NCBI GenBank assembly: GCA_017557885.1
Contig: JAFYXV010000007.1
Span: forward strand, 186,001-250,000
Source: a bacterium
GTDB lineage: Bacteria; Auribacterota; UBA3054
Direction: 5' to 3'
DNA: 64,000 nucleotides
Numbering within the stretch: position 1 is the stretch's first letter; each line of letters opens with the position of its first letter. Below the pieces are notes generated by a model. The model did not search any database. It was not told where the DNA came from and was given only the letters and a program-made list of their open reading frames with translations. A program made the position numbers and the translations under genes. Positions 18,261-25,459 of the stretch are shown one piece after another.

Positions 18261-19231
18261 ATTTGACCTCCTTCTTTTTCGGTGTTGCCGCTGTCAGGGA
18301 CTTCCATGGTGGCCTCTATGAAAGCCTCGGTCTTTTCCGTGGCTTCCTGGGCGGCCTGCAGGGAAGTTTCCTGTTTGGCGAACTTGATCATGTCGCACTC
18401 GTTGAGGAAGCCTCTCAGCATTTCCCGCTGCTCGTAGGAGAACTGGGGATCCTGCCTCAAAATGTTGAGGAATTCCTCCGTGGTCTGCTCCGGGGCGCGG
18501 AGATCGAAGCGGTCTTCAATGTAACGCCTCAGGATATCCGAGAGGGCGGAGAAGTATTCCTTGAAGAGATTCTTTTCCAGAAGATCGGACGCTTTGAGCT
18601 CTTCCAAAGCCGCCAGGGCTTTGACGTGGGCCGGCACGGGGGGCGGGGCGGCTTTTTCTTTTTTCTTCCTGAGGAAGAGGAGCAAGACCAGTCCAGCGGC
18701 GGCCAGGGAGCCCAGCACTATGATGATCTTCAGCATGTCCCTGTCCTTCGTCAGGTATTCGACCACGTCCTTCACGTCCTTGACGTCCGTCATCTCGCCT
18801 TCCTTGGAAAGGGAGGCGATCTCCACGCAGAGGGCCGAGCTGTAGATGGAGTTCGTCACGCCGTTGATGGCGAACTGGATCCTGGCGGGCGGTATCTCAT
18901 AGACGCCGGTCAGGTAGGTCTCAAGCTCGTAAGTCTGTTTTTTCAATATTCGGCCGCCGGGCAGCTGTTCGTCCGGGCAGTTCTCCCAGTCGTGGATCAG
19001 AAGCTGGTTGAGCATGGAGAGATTGTCCGCGAAGGGCGGCATTATGACGCTGATGTTGGTCTGGGCGTTGACCTCGATGGTGTAGCGGATGAGGTCGCCC
19101 ACCCGGACCTTGTTGGCGTTGTCAACGCTCACGCTGACCGCTACGGGGTCTTTGACGGCCGCCGGCGCGGCGGCGCTTTTTTTGTGGCAGCCCGCAAGCG
19201 CTAACAATAAAAATAAAACTATGAAACGCAT
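18257..19231 (-). CDS. BatD-like/DUF4381-type membrane lipoprotein
   Basis: A 324-residue protein. The ATG at 19231 is preferred over a GTG at 19258 because AGAGAGGAA lies 8-10 bases before it. It has a lipoprotein signal (LLLALAGC), an extracytoplasmic beta domain (VRVGDLIRYTIEVNAQTNISVIMPP), a membrane helix near residues 172-192 (LKIIIVLGSLAAAGLVLLLFL), and a cytoplasmic helical part with EYFSALSDILRRYIEDRFDLRAPEQTTEEFL. That last motif is typical of small BatD-like/DUF4381 partners in MoxR-VWA operons. It shares its design with the first gene of the operon, so the complex has at least two such subunits besides BatD. Confidence 0.75.
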   Translation of the reverse strand: MRFIVLFLLLALAGCHKKSAAAPAAVKDPVAVSVSVDNANKVRVGDLIRYTIEVNAQTNISVIMPPFADNLSMLNQLLIHDWENCPDEQLPGGRILKKQTYELETYLTGVYEIPPARIQFAINGVTNSIYSSALCVEIASLSKEGEMTDVKDVKDVVEYLTKDRDMLKIIIVLGSLAAAGLVLLLFLRKKKEKAAPPPVPAHVKALAALEELKASDLLEKNLFKEYFSALSDILRRYIEDRFDLRAPEQTTEEFLNILRQDPQFSYEQREMLRGFLNECDMIKFAKQETSLQAAQEATEKTEAFIEATMEVPDSGNTEKEGGQI

Positions 19232-19254
19232 TTTCAATTTCCTCTCTGACTTCT

Positions 19255-19836
19255 TCACTTGCTCTCTTCGGGGGCCTCCGCGTTTCCCTTCGCTTCGGGA
19301 GCGGCTTCGCTATCCTTCGCCGATTCATCCGATCCCTTGGAAGGGGCGGCCGCCGCTTCCTTTTCGCCTGAGGGCTTCGCGGCTTTCACGCTTTTGGTTT
19401 CCTCTTTCGCCAGTTCGGGAAAGAGGGAAGTGTAGCGGCGGCGGGCCGCGGCGGCCTCCTCTTTTTTGCCAAGCTTGGCGAGGGCGTCCACGATCTTTCT
19501 CGGCGCGTCCTTGTCGCCCGCGAAGTTTTTGTCCAGCGCCTCGGCCCTGAGGTAGTAGGCCACGGCGTTGGCGAAGTCCAGCTTGTCATAGTAAATGTTT
19601 CCTATTGTCACGCACACTCCCGCCCTTTCTTTCATGGGCACGGGATAGTTGTCCAGGTATCTCTGGAACTCCCTGGCGGACTGAAGGTCCAGTCCTTTCG
19701 TCCTGAGGTTGATGGCCAGGGCTCTCTGATCCTCGGCGGTCCAGTCGGCTTTTTGGCCCCGGAAGGCTTTGACGGTCAGGATAAGCAGCAGGATGAAACT
19801 TAAGACTTGCAGCGTTTGGAAAAATTTGCTTGACAT
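19255..19836 (-). CDS. Membrane-anchored TPR protein of the bat operon
   Basis: A 193-residue protein with one N-terminal membrane helix (FFQTLQVLSFILLLILTVKAF), two TPR-like helix pairs at about 60-130 (VCVTIGNIYYDKLDFANAVAYYLRAEAL, KIVDALAKLGKKEEAAAARRRY), and a charged Lys/Glu/Ala/Ser tail that looks unstructured. It lies between the DUF58 gene and the BatD-like lipoprotein gene with close spacing, so it is part of the operon. It has no standard Bat letter. A scaffold role among the Bat proteins is an inference. Confidence 0.7.
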   Translation of the reverse strand: MSSKFFQTLQVLSFILLLILTVKAFRGQKADWTAEDQRALAINLRTKGLDLQSAREFQRYLDNYPVPMKERAGVCVTIGNIYYDKLDFANAVAYYLRAEALDKNFAGDKDAPRKIVDALAKLGKKEEAAAARRRYTSLFPELAKEETKSVKAAKPSGEKEAAAAPSKGSDESAKDSEAAPEAKGNAEAPEESK

Positions 19837-19846
19837 TTCTTTATCC

Positions 19847-20728
19847 TTAGAAGATGGATTTTTCGCGGCGTTTGAAGAAACGCACCAGTTCGTCGCAGTA
19901 GTTGGAGGCGGTGGAGACCCGCATGGAATCCACGCCGGACTGGGTGAAGTTGTGCTCCCTTTCCTGGGATCTCAGGCTGCTGAGTTTTTCCAGGGTGGAG
20001 CGGACTTTGGAATCGTAGGTGTCCACCGTGATGCTTTCTCCGGTCTCGGCGTCCTCGAGGGTTATCAGTCCCACCGGCGGCAGGGAGTTTTCCCTGGGGT
20101 CGGAGACGGAAACGGGGATGAGGTCGTGGCGGCGGGAAGCAAGTTTTATGGGCAGCTCGAAGTTTTCGCAGAGAAAGTCGGAGATCAAAAAGACCACGGC
20201 CTTGCGGCGGCAGACTTTCCCAAGGAAATCCAGGGCTGCGCCCACGTTGGTGGAGGACCTTTCCTCCTTCTTGAAGCCCAGCACTTCCCGGATGACTCTG
20301 AGCACGTGGGAATGGCCTTTCTTGGGGGGGATGTAGAGCTCTATTTTGTCCGTGAAGATGATGAGCCCAACCCTGTCGTTGCTTCTGATGGCGGTGTAGG
20401 CCAGCAGTCCCGCGATCTCGGCGGCGATCTCGTTCTTGCTCTTGTTTTGCGAACCGAAGGAGCCGGAGGAGCTGGCGTCCACCATCAGCATGACAGTGAG
20501 TTCTCGCTCTTCCACGAAGCGCTTGACATACGGCGTGCCGGTCCTCGCGGTGACGTTCCAGTCGATGGTCCTGATGTCGTCGCCGGGCTGGTAGAGCCTG
20601 ACTTCGTCGAACTCCATGCCGCGGCCCTTGAAGGCGCTCTTGTATTCGCCGGCCATGACCTCGGTCACCTGGTGGCTGGTCCGGATCTGGATCTGGCGGA
20701 CTTTCTGGAGCAGTTCTTTGCTAAGCAT
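19847..20728 (-). CDS. DUF58 family protein
   Basis: A 293-residue protein with the DUF58 signature: FKGRGMEFDEVRLYQPGDDIRTIDWNVTARTGTPYVKRF near residues 33-71, followed by a VWA-like fold with DASSS at 84-88 and ALDFLG and VFLISDFL strands. DUF58 genes nearly always follow moxR and the protein is regarded as its partner. It lacks membrane segments, so it is probably cytoplasmic. It is the third gene of the bat operon, 37 bases after moxR. Confidence 0.92.
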   Translation of the reverse strand: MLSKELLQKVRQIQIRTSHQVTEVMAGEYKSAFKGRGMEFDEVRLYQPGDDIRTIDWNVTARTGTPYVKRFVEERELTVMLMVDASSSGSFGSQNKSKNEIAAEIAGLLAYTAIRSNDRVGLIIFTDKIELYIPPKKGHSHVLRVIREVLGFKKEERSSTNVGAALDFLGKVCRRKAVVFLISDFLCENFELPIKLASRRHDLIPVSVSDPRENSLPPVGLITLEDAETGESITVDTYDSKVRSTLEKLSSLRSQEREHNFTQSGVDSMRVSTASNYCDELVRFFKRREKSIF

Positions 20729-20765
20729 TGTTTTTTCTCCTTAAAAATTTTCAAAGAGAAATCGA

Positions 20766-21752
20766 TCAGGGAACCTGGATCTCGTCGAAGATGCTTTGAA
20801 CCAGATCATCCGAAGTCTTGCCGTCCGCTTCGGCTTCGTAGCTCGCTATTACGCGGTGCCTCAGGACGTCCGGGCCGATGGACTTGACGTCCTGGGGCGT
20901 GACGAACCCGCGGCCCTGCAGGAAAGCGTGGGCTTTGGCGGCTATGGTAAGGGCGATGGTGGCGCGGGGGGAGGCGCCGTACTGGATGTAATCCTTGAAG
21001 GGCAGCTTGTAGGTGTCGGGCTCCCTGGTGGCGAAGATGATGTCCAGGATGTAGTCCTTGACTTTCTCGTCGATGTAGATCTGGTCCACGATCTTCCTGG
21101 CTTCCATGATATCGCTGGGGGAGATGATGGGGGAGACTTCCGTTTTGACGTTAGTCGAGGCCATGCGGTTCTGGATCTCCTTTTCCTCTTTCTTGTTAGG
21201 ATAGGTGATCTTCAGTTTCAGCATGAAGCGGTCCACCTGGGCTTCCGGCAGGGGATAGGTGCCCTCCTGCTCGATGGGGTTCTGGGTGGCCAGGACCAGG
21301 AATGGTTCGTCCAGGGCGAAGGATTGGTCGCCTATCGTCACCTGGTGTTCCTGCATGGCTTCCAATAATGCGCTCTGGACTTTGGCCGGGGCGCGGTTTA
21401 TTTCATCCGCCAGGATCAGATTCGCGAAGATGGGGCCCTTCTTGGTGGTGAAGGTGCCTTCCTTGGGATTGTAGATCATGGTGCCGATGAGGTCGGCGGG
21501 CAGAAGGTCCGGCGTGAACTGGATCCTTTTGAAATTCGCCTGCACGGCTTTCGCCAGGGTGGTCACGCACAAAGTTTTGGCGAGCCCGGGAACGCCTTCC
21601 AAAAGAATGTGCCCGTTGGACAAAAGTCCGATGAGCAGGCGGTCGATCATGTAGCTCTGGCCCACTATGGTGTTGGAGATCTCCTGGCGCAGCACGGAAA
21701 ACTTCGAGCCTGCGTTCTGGACTTGTTCCTGAATTTGTTTGACGTCGGTCAT
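20766..21752 (-). CDS. moxR: MoxR family AAA+ ATPase
   Basis: A 328-residue ATPase with Walker A GVPGLAKT (53-60), Walker B LILADE (about 111-117) followed by the family motif INRAPAKVQSALLEAMQE, a sensor region ATQNPIEQEGTYPLPEAQVDRF, and the C-terminal lid with YGASPRATIAL. MoxR ATPases act as chaperone-like motors on VWA proteins. An AGGAG site precedes the ATG. It sits directly before DUF58 and the BatA/B genes, the usual gene order. Confidence 0.96.
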   Translation of the reverse strand: MTDVKQIQEQVQNAGSKFSVLRQEISNTIVGQSYMIDRLLIGLLSNGHILLEGVPGLAKTLCVTTLAKAVQANFKRIQFTPDLLPADLIGTMIYNPKEGTFTTKKGPIFANLILADEINRAPAKVQSALLEAMQEHQVTIGDQSFALDEPFLVLATQNPIEQEGTYPLPEAQVDRFMLKLKITYPNKKEEKEIQNRMASTNVKTEVSPIISPSDIMEARKIVDQIYIDEKVKDYILDIIFATREPDTYKLPFKDYIQYGASPRATIALTIAAKAHAFLQGRGFVTPQDVKSIGPDVLRHRVIASYEAEADGKTSDDLVQSIFDEIQVP

Positions 21753-21760
21753 AGTTGCTC

Positions 21761-22627
21761 CTAATTGATGTACAGTTCATCCTGCTCGTCGGTGCGGCAG
21801 GGACGGTTACGTAATAAAAGTTCTTTTATGAAGTCGAAGATGCGTTTCTCTTCCTGGCTGGAAGGCTGGTAGCCGGCGTAGCGGACGTTGAAGGAAACCG
21901 AGCAGAGCTCTTTGGCGGCTCTCAGCATCCTTTGGTCGAGGCTTTTTTCCAGGGCCTCTTTCTCGTCCGCGCTGTCCAGGTCGGGAAGAGCGTACTTGTA
22001 CCTGAGGTATCTTCTCAGGATATCCTCGCATTTTTCAAAATAAGCGGCGATCTCGCCTTTCATTCTCAGCGTTTTGCATTCCTCCAGCTCCCCTAACAAA
22101 GTTTCCTCCAGGCTGGCTTCTTCTTTCGCGGCGGATCTCGGCCGCGCTTTTTTCAAAATGACAAAAAGCAGGAGGATAAGGAGCGCTCCCAAACCTGCAA
22201 GGGCGAAGATCAGGAAGCGATAAGAGCGCTTGACGTTCAGGACGACGCCGGGGACGGTGGAGGAGGAGAACTCCTGATCCTCCAATCCTCTGGTCATGAC
22301 CTCGATGAGACCGGTCTCCACGACGCTGCCGGGAGCGTTCGTGACAAGAAGGTCGATAACGTAGGTCGCGGTGTGCTGCGTTCCGCCCGGTCCGGGCTTC
22401 GACTCGTTGTAACTGACGATGTCATTCACCAGCGCGCCCTTCAGTTCCTTCAGGCGGGGAGTGCGCACGGAGACGGTCTCGAAGCCAGTCCAGGTGGCTG
22501 TCATTTTCAGCTGCGTGCTCTTTTGGGAGACGACGTTGGTGCTTTCCGGAAGGACTTCCCATGTAACTTCCGAATAGGCGCTCAGCGCCAGCAGAAAAAC
22601 TATAATTATGTAAATCGTTTTACGCAT
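21761..22627 (-). CDS. BatD-like membrane protein, first gene of the bat operon
   Basis: A 288-residue protein with a signal peptide (MRKTIYIIIVFLLALSAYS) and an extracytoplasmic beta domain (about 20-135). One membrane helix follows (FLIFALAGLGALLILLLFVIL, about 137-158), then a cytoplasmic helical tail with YFEKCEDILRRYLRYKYALPDL and a final RIFDFIKELL. The same layout and the DILRRYL motif occur in the BatD-like lipoprotein four genes downstream. There is no Shine-Dalgarno sequence before the ATG. If the -24/-12 element 11-27 bases upstream is used, the transcript would start about one base before the codon and be leaderless. Confidence 0.75.
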   Translation of the reverse strand: MRKTIYIIIVFLLALSAYSEVTWEVLPESTNVVSQKSTQLKMTATWTGFETVSVRTPRLKELKGALVNDIVSYNESKPGPGGTQHTATYVIDLLVTNAPGSVVETGLIEVMTRGLEDQEFSSSTVPGVVLNVKRSYRFLIFALAGLGALLILLLFVILKKARPRSAAKEEASLEETLLGELEECKTLRMKGEIAAYFEKCEDILRRYLRYKYALPDLDSADEKEALEKSLDQRMLRAAKELCSVSFNVRYAGYQPSSQEEKRIFDFIKELLLRNRPCRTDEQDELYIN

Positions 22628-22637
22628 GCCAGGGATA

Positions 22638-22654
22638 ATGCAAAAAGCATGCCA
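22638..22654 (-). promoter_or_regulatory. Sigma-54-type -24/-12 element before the bat operon
   Basis: Read on the minus strand the bases are TGGCATGCTTTTTGCAT. This matches the RpoN consensus TGGCACG-N4-TTGCW at all but one defined position, and the GG and GC pairs are exactly 10 bases apart. The predicted start site (about 22628) is next to the ATG at 22627, which is unusual and lowers confidence. A GCATGCC direct repeat overlaps the site. Confidence 0.5.
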
Positions 22655-22703
22655 AAAATTAAACCACGCTGTTTGCCAAACTTATAAATTTACCGGCAGG
22701 GCG

Positions 22704-22722
22704 TTTTGTCAAAATGACAAAA
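22704..22722. promoter_or_regulatory. Perfect inverted repeat in the divergent bat/PEP-CTERM intergenic region
   Basis: TTTTGTCA-AAA-TGACAAAA is a perfect 8-3-8 dyad without a following T run, so it looks like a protein-binding site rather than a terminator. It lies about 76-94 bases upstream of the predicted bat start site, a normal distance for an enhancer-binding activator, and about 130 bases before the divergent gene at 22852. Confidence 0.6.
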
Positions 22723-22851
22723 GGAAAAATATGTGTTCAATTTATAAATAAAAACTGTTTTTTAAGGATATTTATTTATAGGGGTCTATTTCATATCATA
22801 TTAACGTAAAGAAGACTTTAACCATTAACCAAAAATCAACGAGGAATATTT

Positions 22852-25374
22852 ATGAAACGAATCCTTATAGCTTTGCTTCTCCTGGTCTGCGTTCCGGTCT
22901 TCGCCGACGCTGTTTATCAGGAAGATTTTGAAAGCTACGAAGTGGGCACCCAGATGGCCGAACAGGAAGGCTGGGAGATCTTCAACAATTACAGCGGCAA
23001 CACCACGGTCGTTGACAACGCTCCCAACATCGACTCCAAGGCCATGGAACTGAGCCAGTCCCTGAGCGGTTCCGACCAGTACGTCATGGTCCTGACTCCG
23101 ACCTTCGATACCACGCCCGACAACGTTTATAAAAAGGTCACGAAGTTCTCCACGAAAATGATCTGCGGTTCCGGCACCGATCTTATCGCGCTCTATGACA
23201 AGAACATGAACCGCTTCTTCTATCTTGCCCTCAACGGCAATGACGGCACGATGTCTTCCGCCCCGGGCGGCGTCAGCTTTGAGAACGTCAATGCGGACGG
23301 TCAGACTCCCAACGAGATCTCTTTCATTTTTGACCATCTCCACAACCAGATCACGTCTGTGACCTGCAACGGCGAGACTCAGGAATGCGCTATCATGCTG
23401 GAGACCACCTTTGAACAGCCCTGGAGATTCCGTCTTTCCACTTATCTGGGCGATCAGGTCGAAGGCGCTACCGGTTCCTACTATGACTATCTTACGGTCG
23501 AGAATGTGAACCGCGCCGAAGAGCCCACCATCTTCTGCGAAAGCGACGCGGTCATTCCCCTGGATTCCACCAGCGCGGAGTTCACGCTCTTCAACGGCGC
23601 CTCTGAAGGCGAGATCAACTTCAGCGTTACCACCGATTCCGACTGGCTGGAAGTCACCCCCGACAGCGGCACCTTCTCCGACTCCACCGTTCTTACCCTG
23701 AAGGCCAAGGAAGACATGCCTGACGGCTTCTACCGCGGCAACATGACAATTTCCGGCGGCGCCGGCGACCCGAGAGTCGTCTCCGTCATGTGCTCCAAAG
23801 GCAACATCATCTTCGAAGAAAAATTCGACGATATGGAAGACGGCGACATCGTGGGCCAGAGAGGCTGGACGCTCGATCTGGGCAAAGTTGTTGTTTCAAA
23901 CGCCTACGACTGCAGCGGCAAATGCATGTTCATTTACGCCGCGGGCGGCAACAACGCCTGCAGTATGTATCTGCCGGAACCTTGTTGGTATAAAGACCTG
24001 GTGGTGAGAGTGTCCTTCGACGTGTACTGGCCCTCCGACGGCACGGCTACCGACGTCTGCATGCTGCAGAAAAACAGCCACGAAAAGTTTGAGAACTATG
24101 TTTCGAAAGACGAAAGCGGTGAAGGTTTCTATCTGTATAACATTCAAAAAAACAATGGCGCTAAGAGAGTCAAGAATTTCCACGTCGCCCCCTACGACAA
24201 GTGGGTCACGGTGGAATATACCATTGACCTCCAGGCCAACATGCTTCTCAGTTTTGGCTGGGACGGCGTTGTCACGAACTTCACCAATTGGCAGCTCAAG
24301 CAGCCCGACACCCATTTCTACAATTCCTGGGGTTATGCCGTCTGGGATAACGCCAACGGCGTTTATGAGTGCAATCATGCCATCGACAATATCAGGGTTG
24401 AAAGAGTCGAAAAGGAAGCGGACGCTAAGATGATCGTTCCCCTGTCTGCATCTGTGGGCGTTAACGATAGCGCTGCGATCAATGTCTTGAACGGCGGCAA
24501 GGGATCCTTCGATTACACGGCTGAAGTTCTCGATCTTGCCGAAAACGTCACGGTCTCCCCAAGCAGCGGCACTGTTGAGGATAGTCAGGAAGTGACGTTC
24601 ACCGTGGATAGGGAAGGCTTGGGTGACAACTACTATCGCTCCAGAGTAGTGTTCAACGCCGGCGAAGCCGGATGCACCACCACCATCGTTTCCTTCGTGG
24701 TGGGCGGCGTCTATTACTCAGCCGACTTCGAAGCACCGTTCTTCGCATTGGGCGAATTTGCCGGCCAGGACGACTGGGGCGACAACAACCCCGGCGCCAA
24801 CGTTGCCTACATTCTCAGCACCAACGACAACCAGACCGTGATGATCGAGATCGGCGGCGGCTACGGCGGCTATTACCACTCCCTGGATGTTCCTGAAAAC
24901 AGCATGGTCAGGTTCGACTGCGACGTCTTCCTCCCGCCCGCCATCTTCGAAAGAGAAGACCTGATCGGCAGGGAAGTCATTTACTTCAAGCAGAACAGCA
25001 TGTATCAGTCCGCCGCGGACATCACGCTGGACATCGACTTCATGGACGGCGTTCCCATCGTTTACGGTCTCGACCATGCCAACGACTACATGTTCTGCAC
25101 GACCGAATACGCGGAAGACTGGATGCACGTTTCCTACGTCATCGACTACAAGGAAGGCCTGCTCACGGAATTCACCATCGACGACAATTCTGAATATCCG
25201 CAGGATGCCTACATAAATGAAAACTACAAGGGCGCCGGCTGCAACCTCTTCTGCCTGTGCGTGACCTACGCTGGCAACATCCAGTTCGACAACGTCAAAG
25301 TGAGCGTTGTTCCTGAACCGGCTGTTCTCGGCTTGCTCGCACTCCTTGGTCTGGCTCTTATCAGACGCAAATAA
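22852..25374 (+). CDS. Large modular PEP-CTERM surface protein A (beta-sandwich/BACON repeats)
   Basis: An 840-residue protein with signal peptide 1-18 (ending VFA-DA). Module order: beta-sandwich A (about 20-215, starting YQEDFESYEVGTQMAEQEGW), BACON-like domain (about 222-312, DWLEVTPDSGTFSD), beta-sandwich B (319-515, FEEKFDDMEDGDIVGQRGW), a second BACON-like domain (524-617, VSPSSGTVEDSQEVTF), and beta-sandwich C (620-815, YYSADFEAPFF, GGGYGGYYHSLDVP). The tail SVVPEPAVLGLL, hydrophobic stretch, RRK begins at 818. The sandwich units look like concanavalin/LamG-type folds and BACON domains often bind glycans or mucin, so a glycan-binding surface or matrix protein is inferred. No catalytic motif is seen. 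A GAGGAA site precedes the start. Confidence 0.75.
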   Translation: MKRILIALLLLVCVPVFADAVYQEDFESYEVGTQMAEQEGWEIFNNYSGNTTVVDNAPNIDSKAMELSQSLSGSDQYVMVLTPTFDTTPDNVYKKVTKFSTKMICGSGTDLIALYDKNMNRFFYLALNGNDGTMSSAPGGVSFENVNADGQTPNEISFIFDHLHNQITSVTCNGETQECAIMLETTFEQPWRFRLSTYLGDQVEGATGSYYDYLTVENVNRAEEPTIFCESDAVIPLDSTSAEFTLFNGASEGEINFSVTTDSDWLEVTPDSGTFSDSTVLTLKAKEDMPDGFYRGNMTISGGAGDPRVVSVMCSKGNIIFEEKFDDMEDGDIVGQRGWTLDLGKVVVSNAYDCSGKCMFIYAAGGNNACSMYLPEPCWYKDLVVRVSFDVYWPSDGTATDVCMLQKNSHEKFENYVSKDESGEGFYLYNIQKNNGAKRVKNFHVAPYDKWVTVEYTIDLQANMLLSFGWDGVVTNFTNWQLKQPDTHFYNSWGYAVWDNANGVYECNHAIDNIRVERVEKEADAKMIVPLSASVGVNDSAAINVLNGGKGSFDYTAEVLDLAENVTVSPSSGTVEDSQEVTFTVDREGLGDNYYRSRVVFNAGEAGCTTTIVSFVVGGVYYSADFEAPFFALGEFAGQDDWGDNNPGANVAYILSTNDNQTVMIEIGGGYGGYYHSLDVPENSMVRFDCDVFLPPAIFEREDLIGREVIYFKQNSMYQSAADITLDIDFMDGVPIVYGLDHANDYMFCTTEYAEDWMHVSYVIDYKEGLLTEFTIDDNSEYPQDAYINENYKGAGCNLFCLCVTYAGNIQFDNVKVSVVPEPAVLGLLALLGLALIRRK

Positions 25375-25383
25375 AAGAGCGCT

Positions 25384-25415
25384 AAAAAAGGCTCGGCGAA
25401 AGCCGGGCCTTTTTT
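25384..25415 (+). terminator. Rho-independent terminator after protein A
   Basis: GGCTCGGC-GAAA-GCCGGGCC stem with one G-U pair and a stable GAAA loop, flanked by A and T runs. It has nearly the same sequence as the terminator after the next paralogue. Confidence 0.9.
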
Positions 25416-25459
25416 GGCAAAAGATATTTTTTCATTTAACCAAACCATCAGGAGAGTAT

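Noticed and set aside
25307..25459. Upstream extension of large protein B
   Set aside because: It would run through the terminator of protein A and precede a proper signal peptide with its own AGGAGAG site at 25460.
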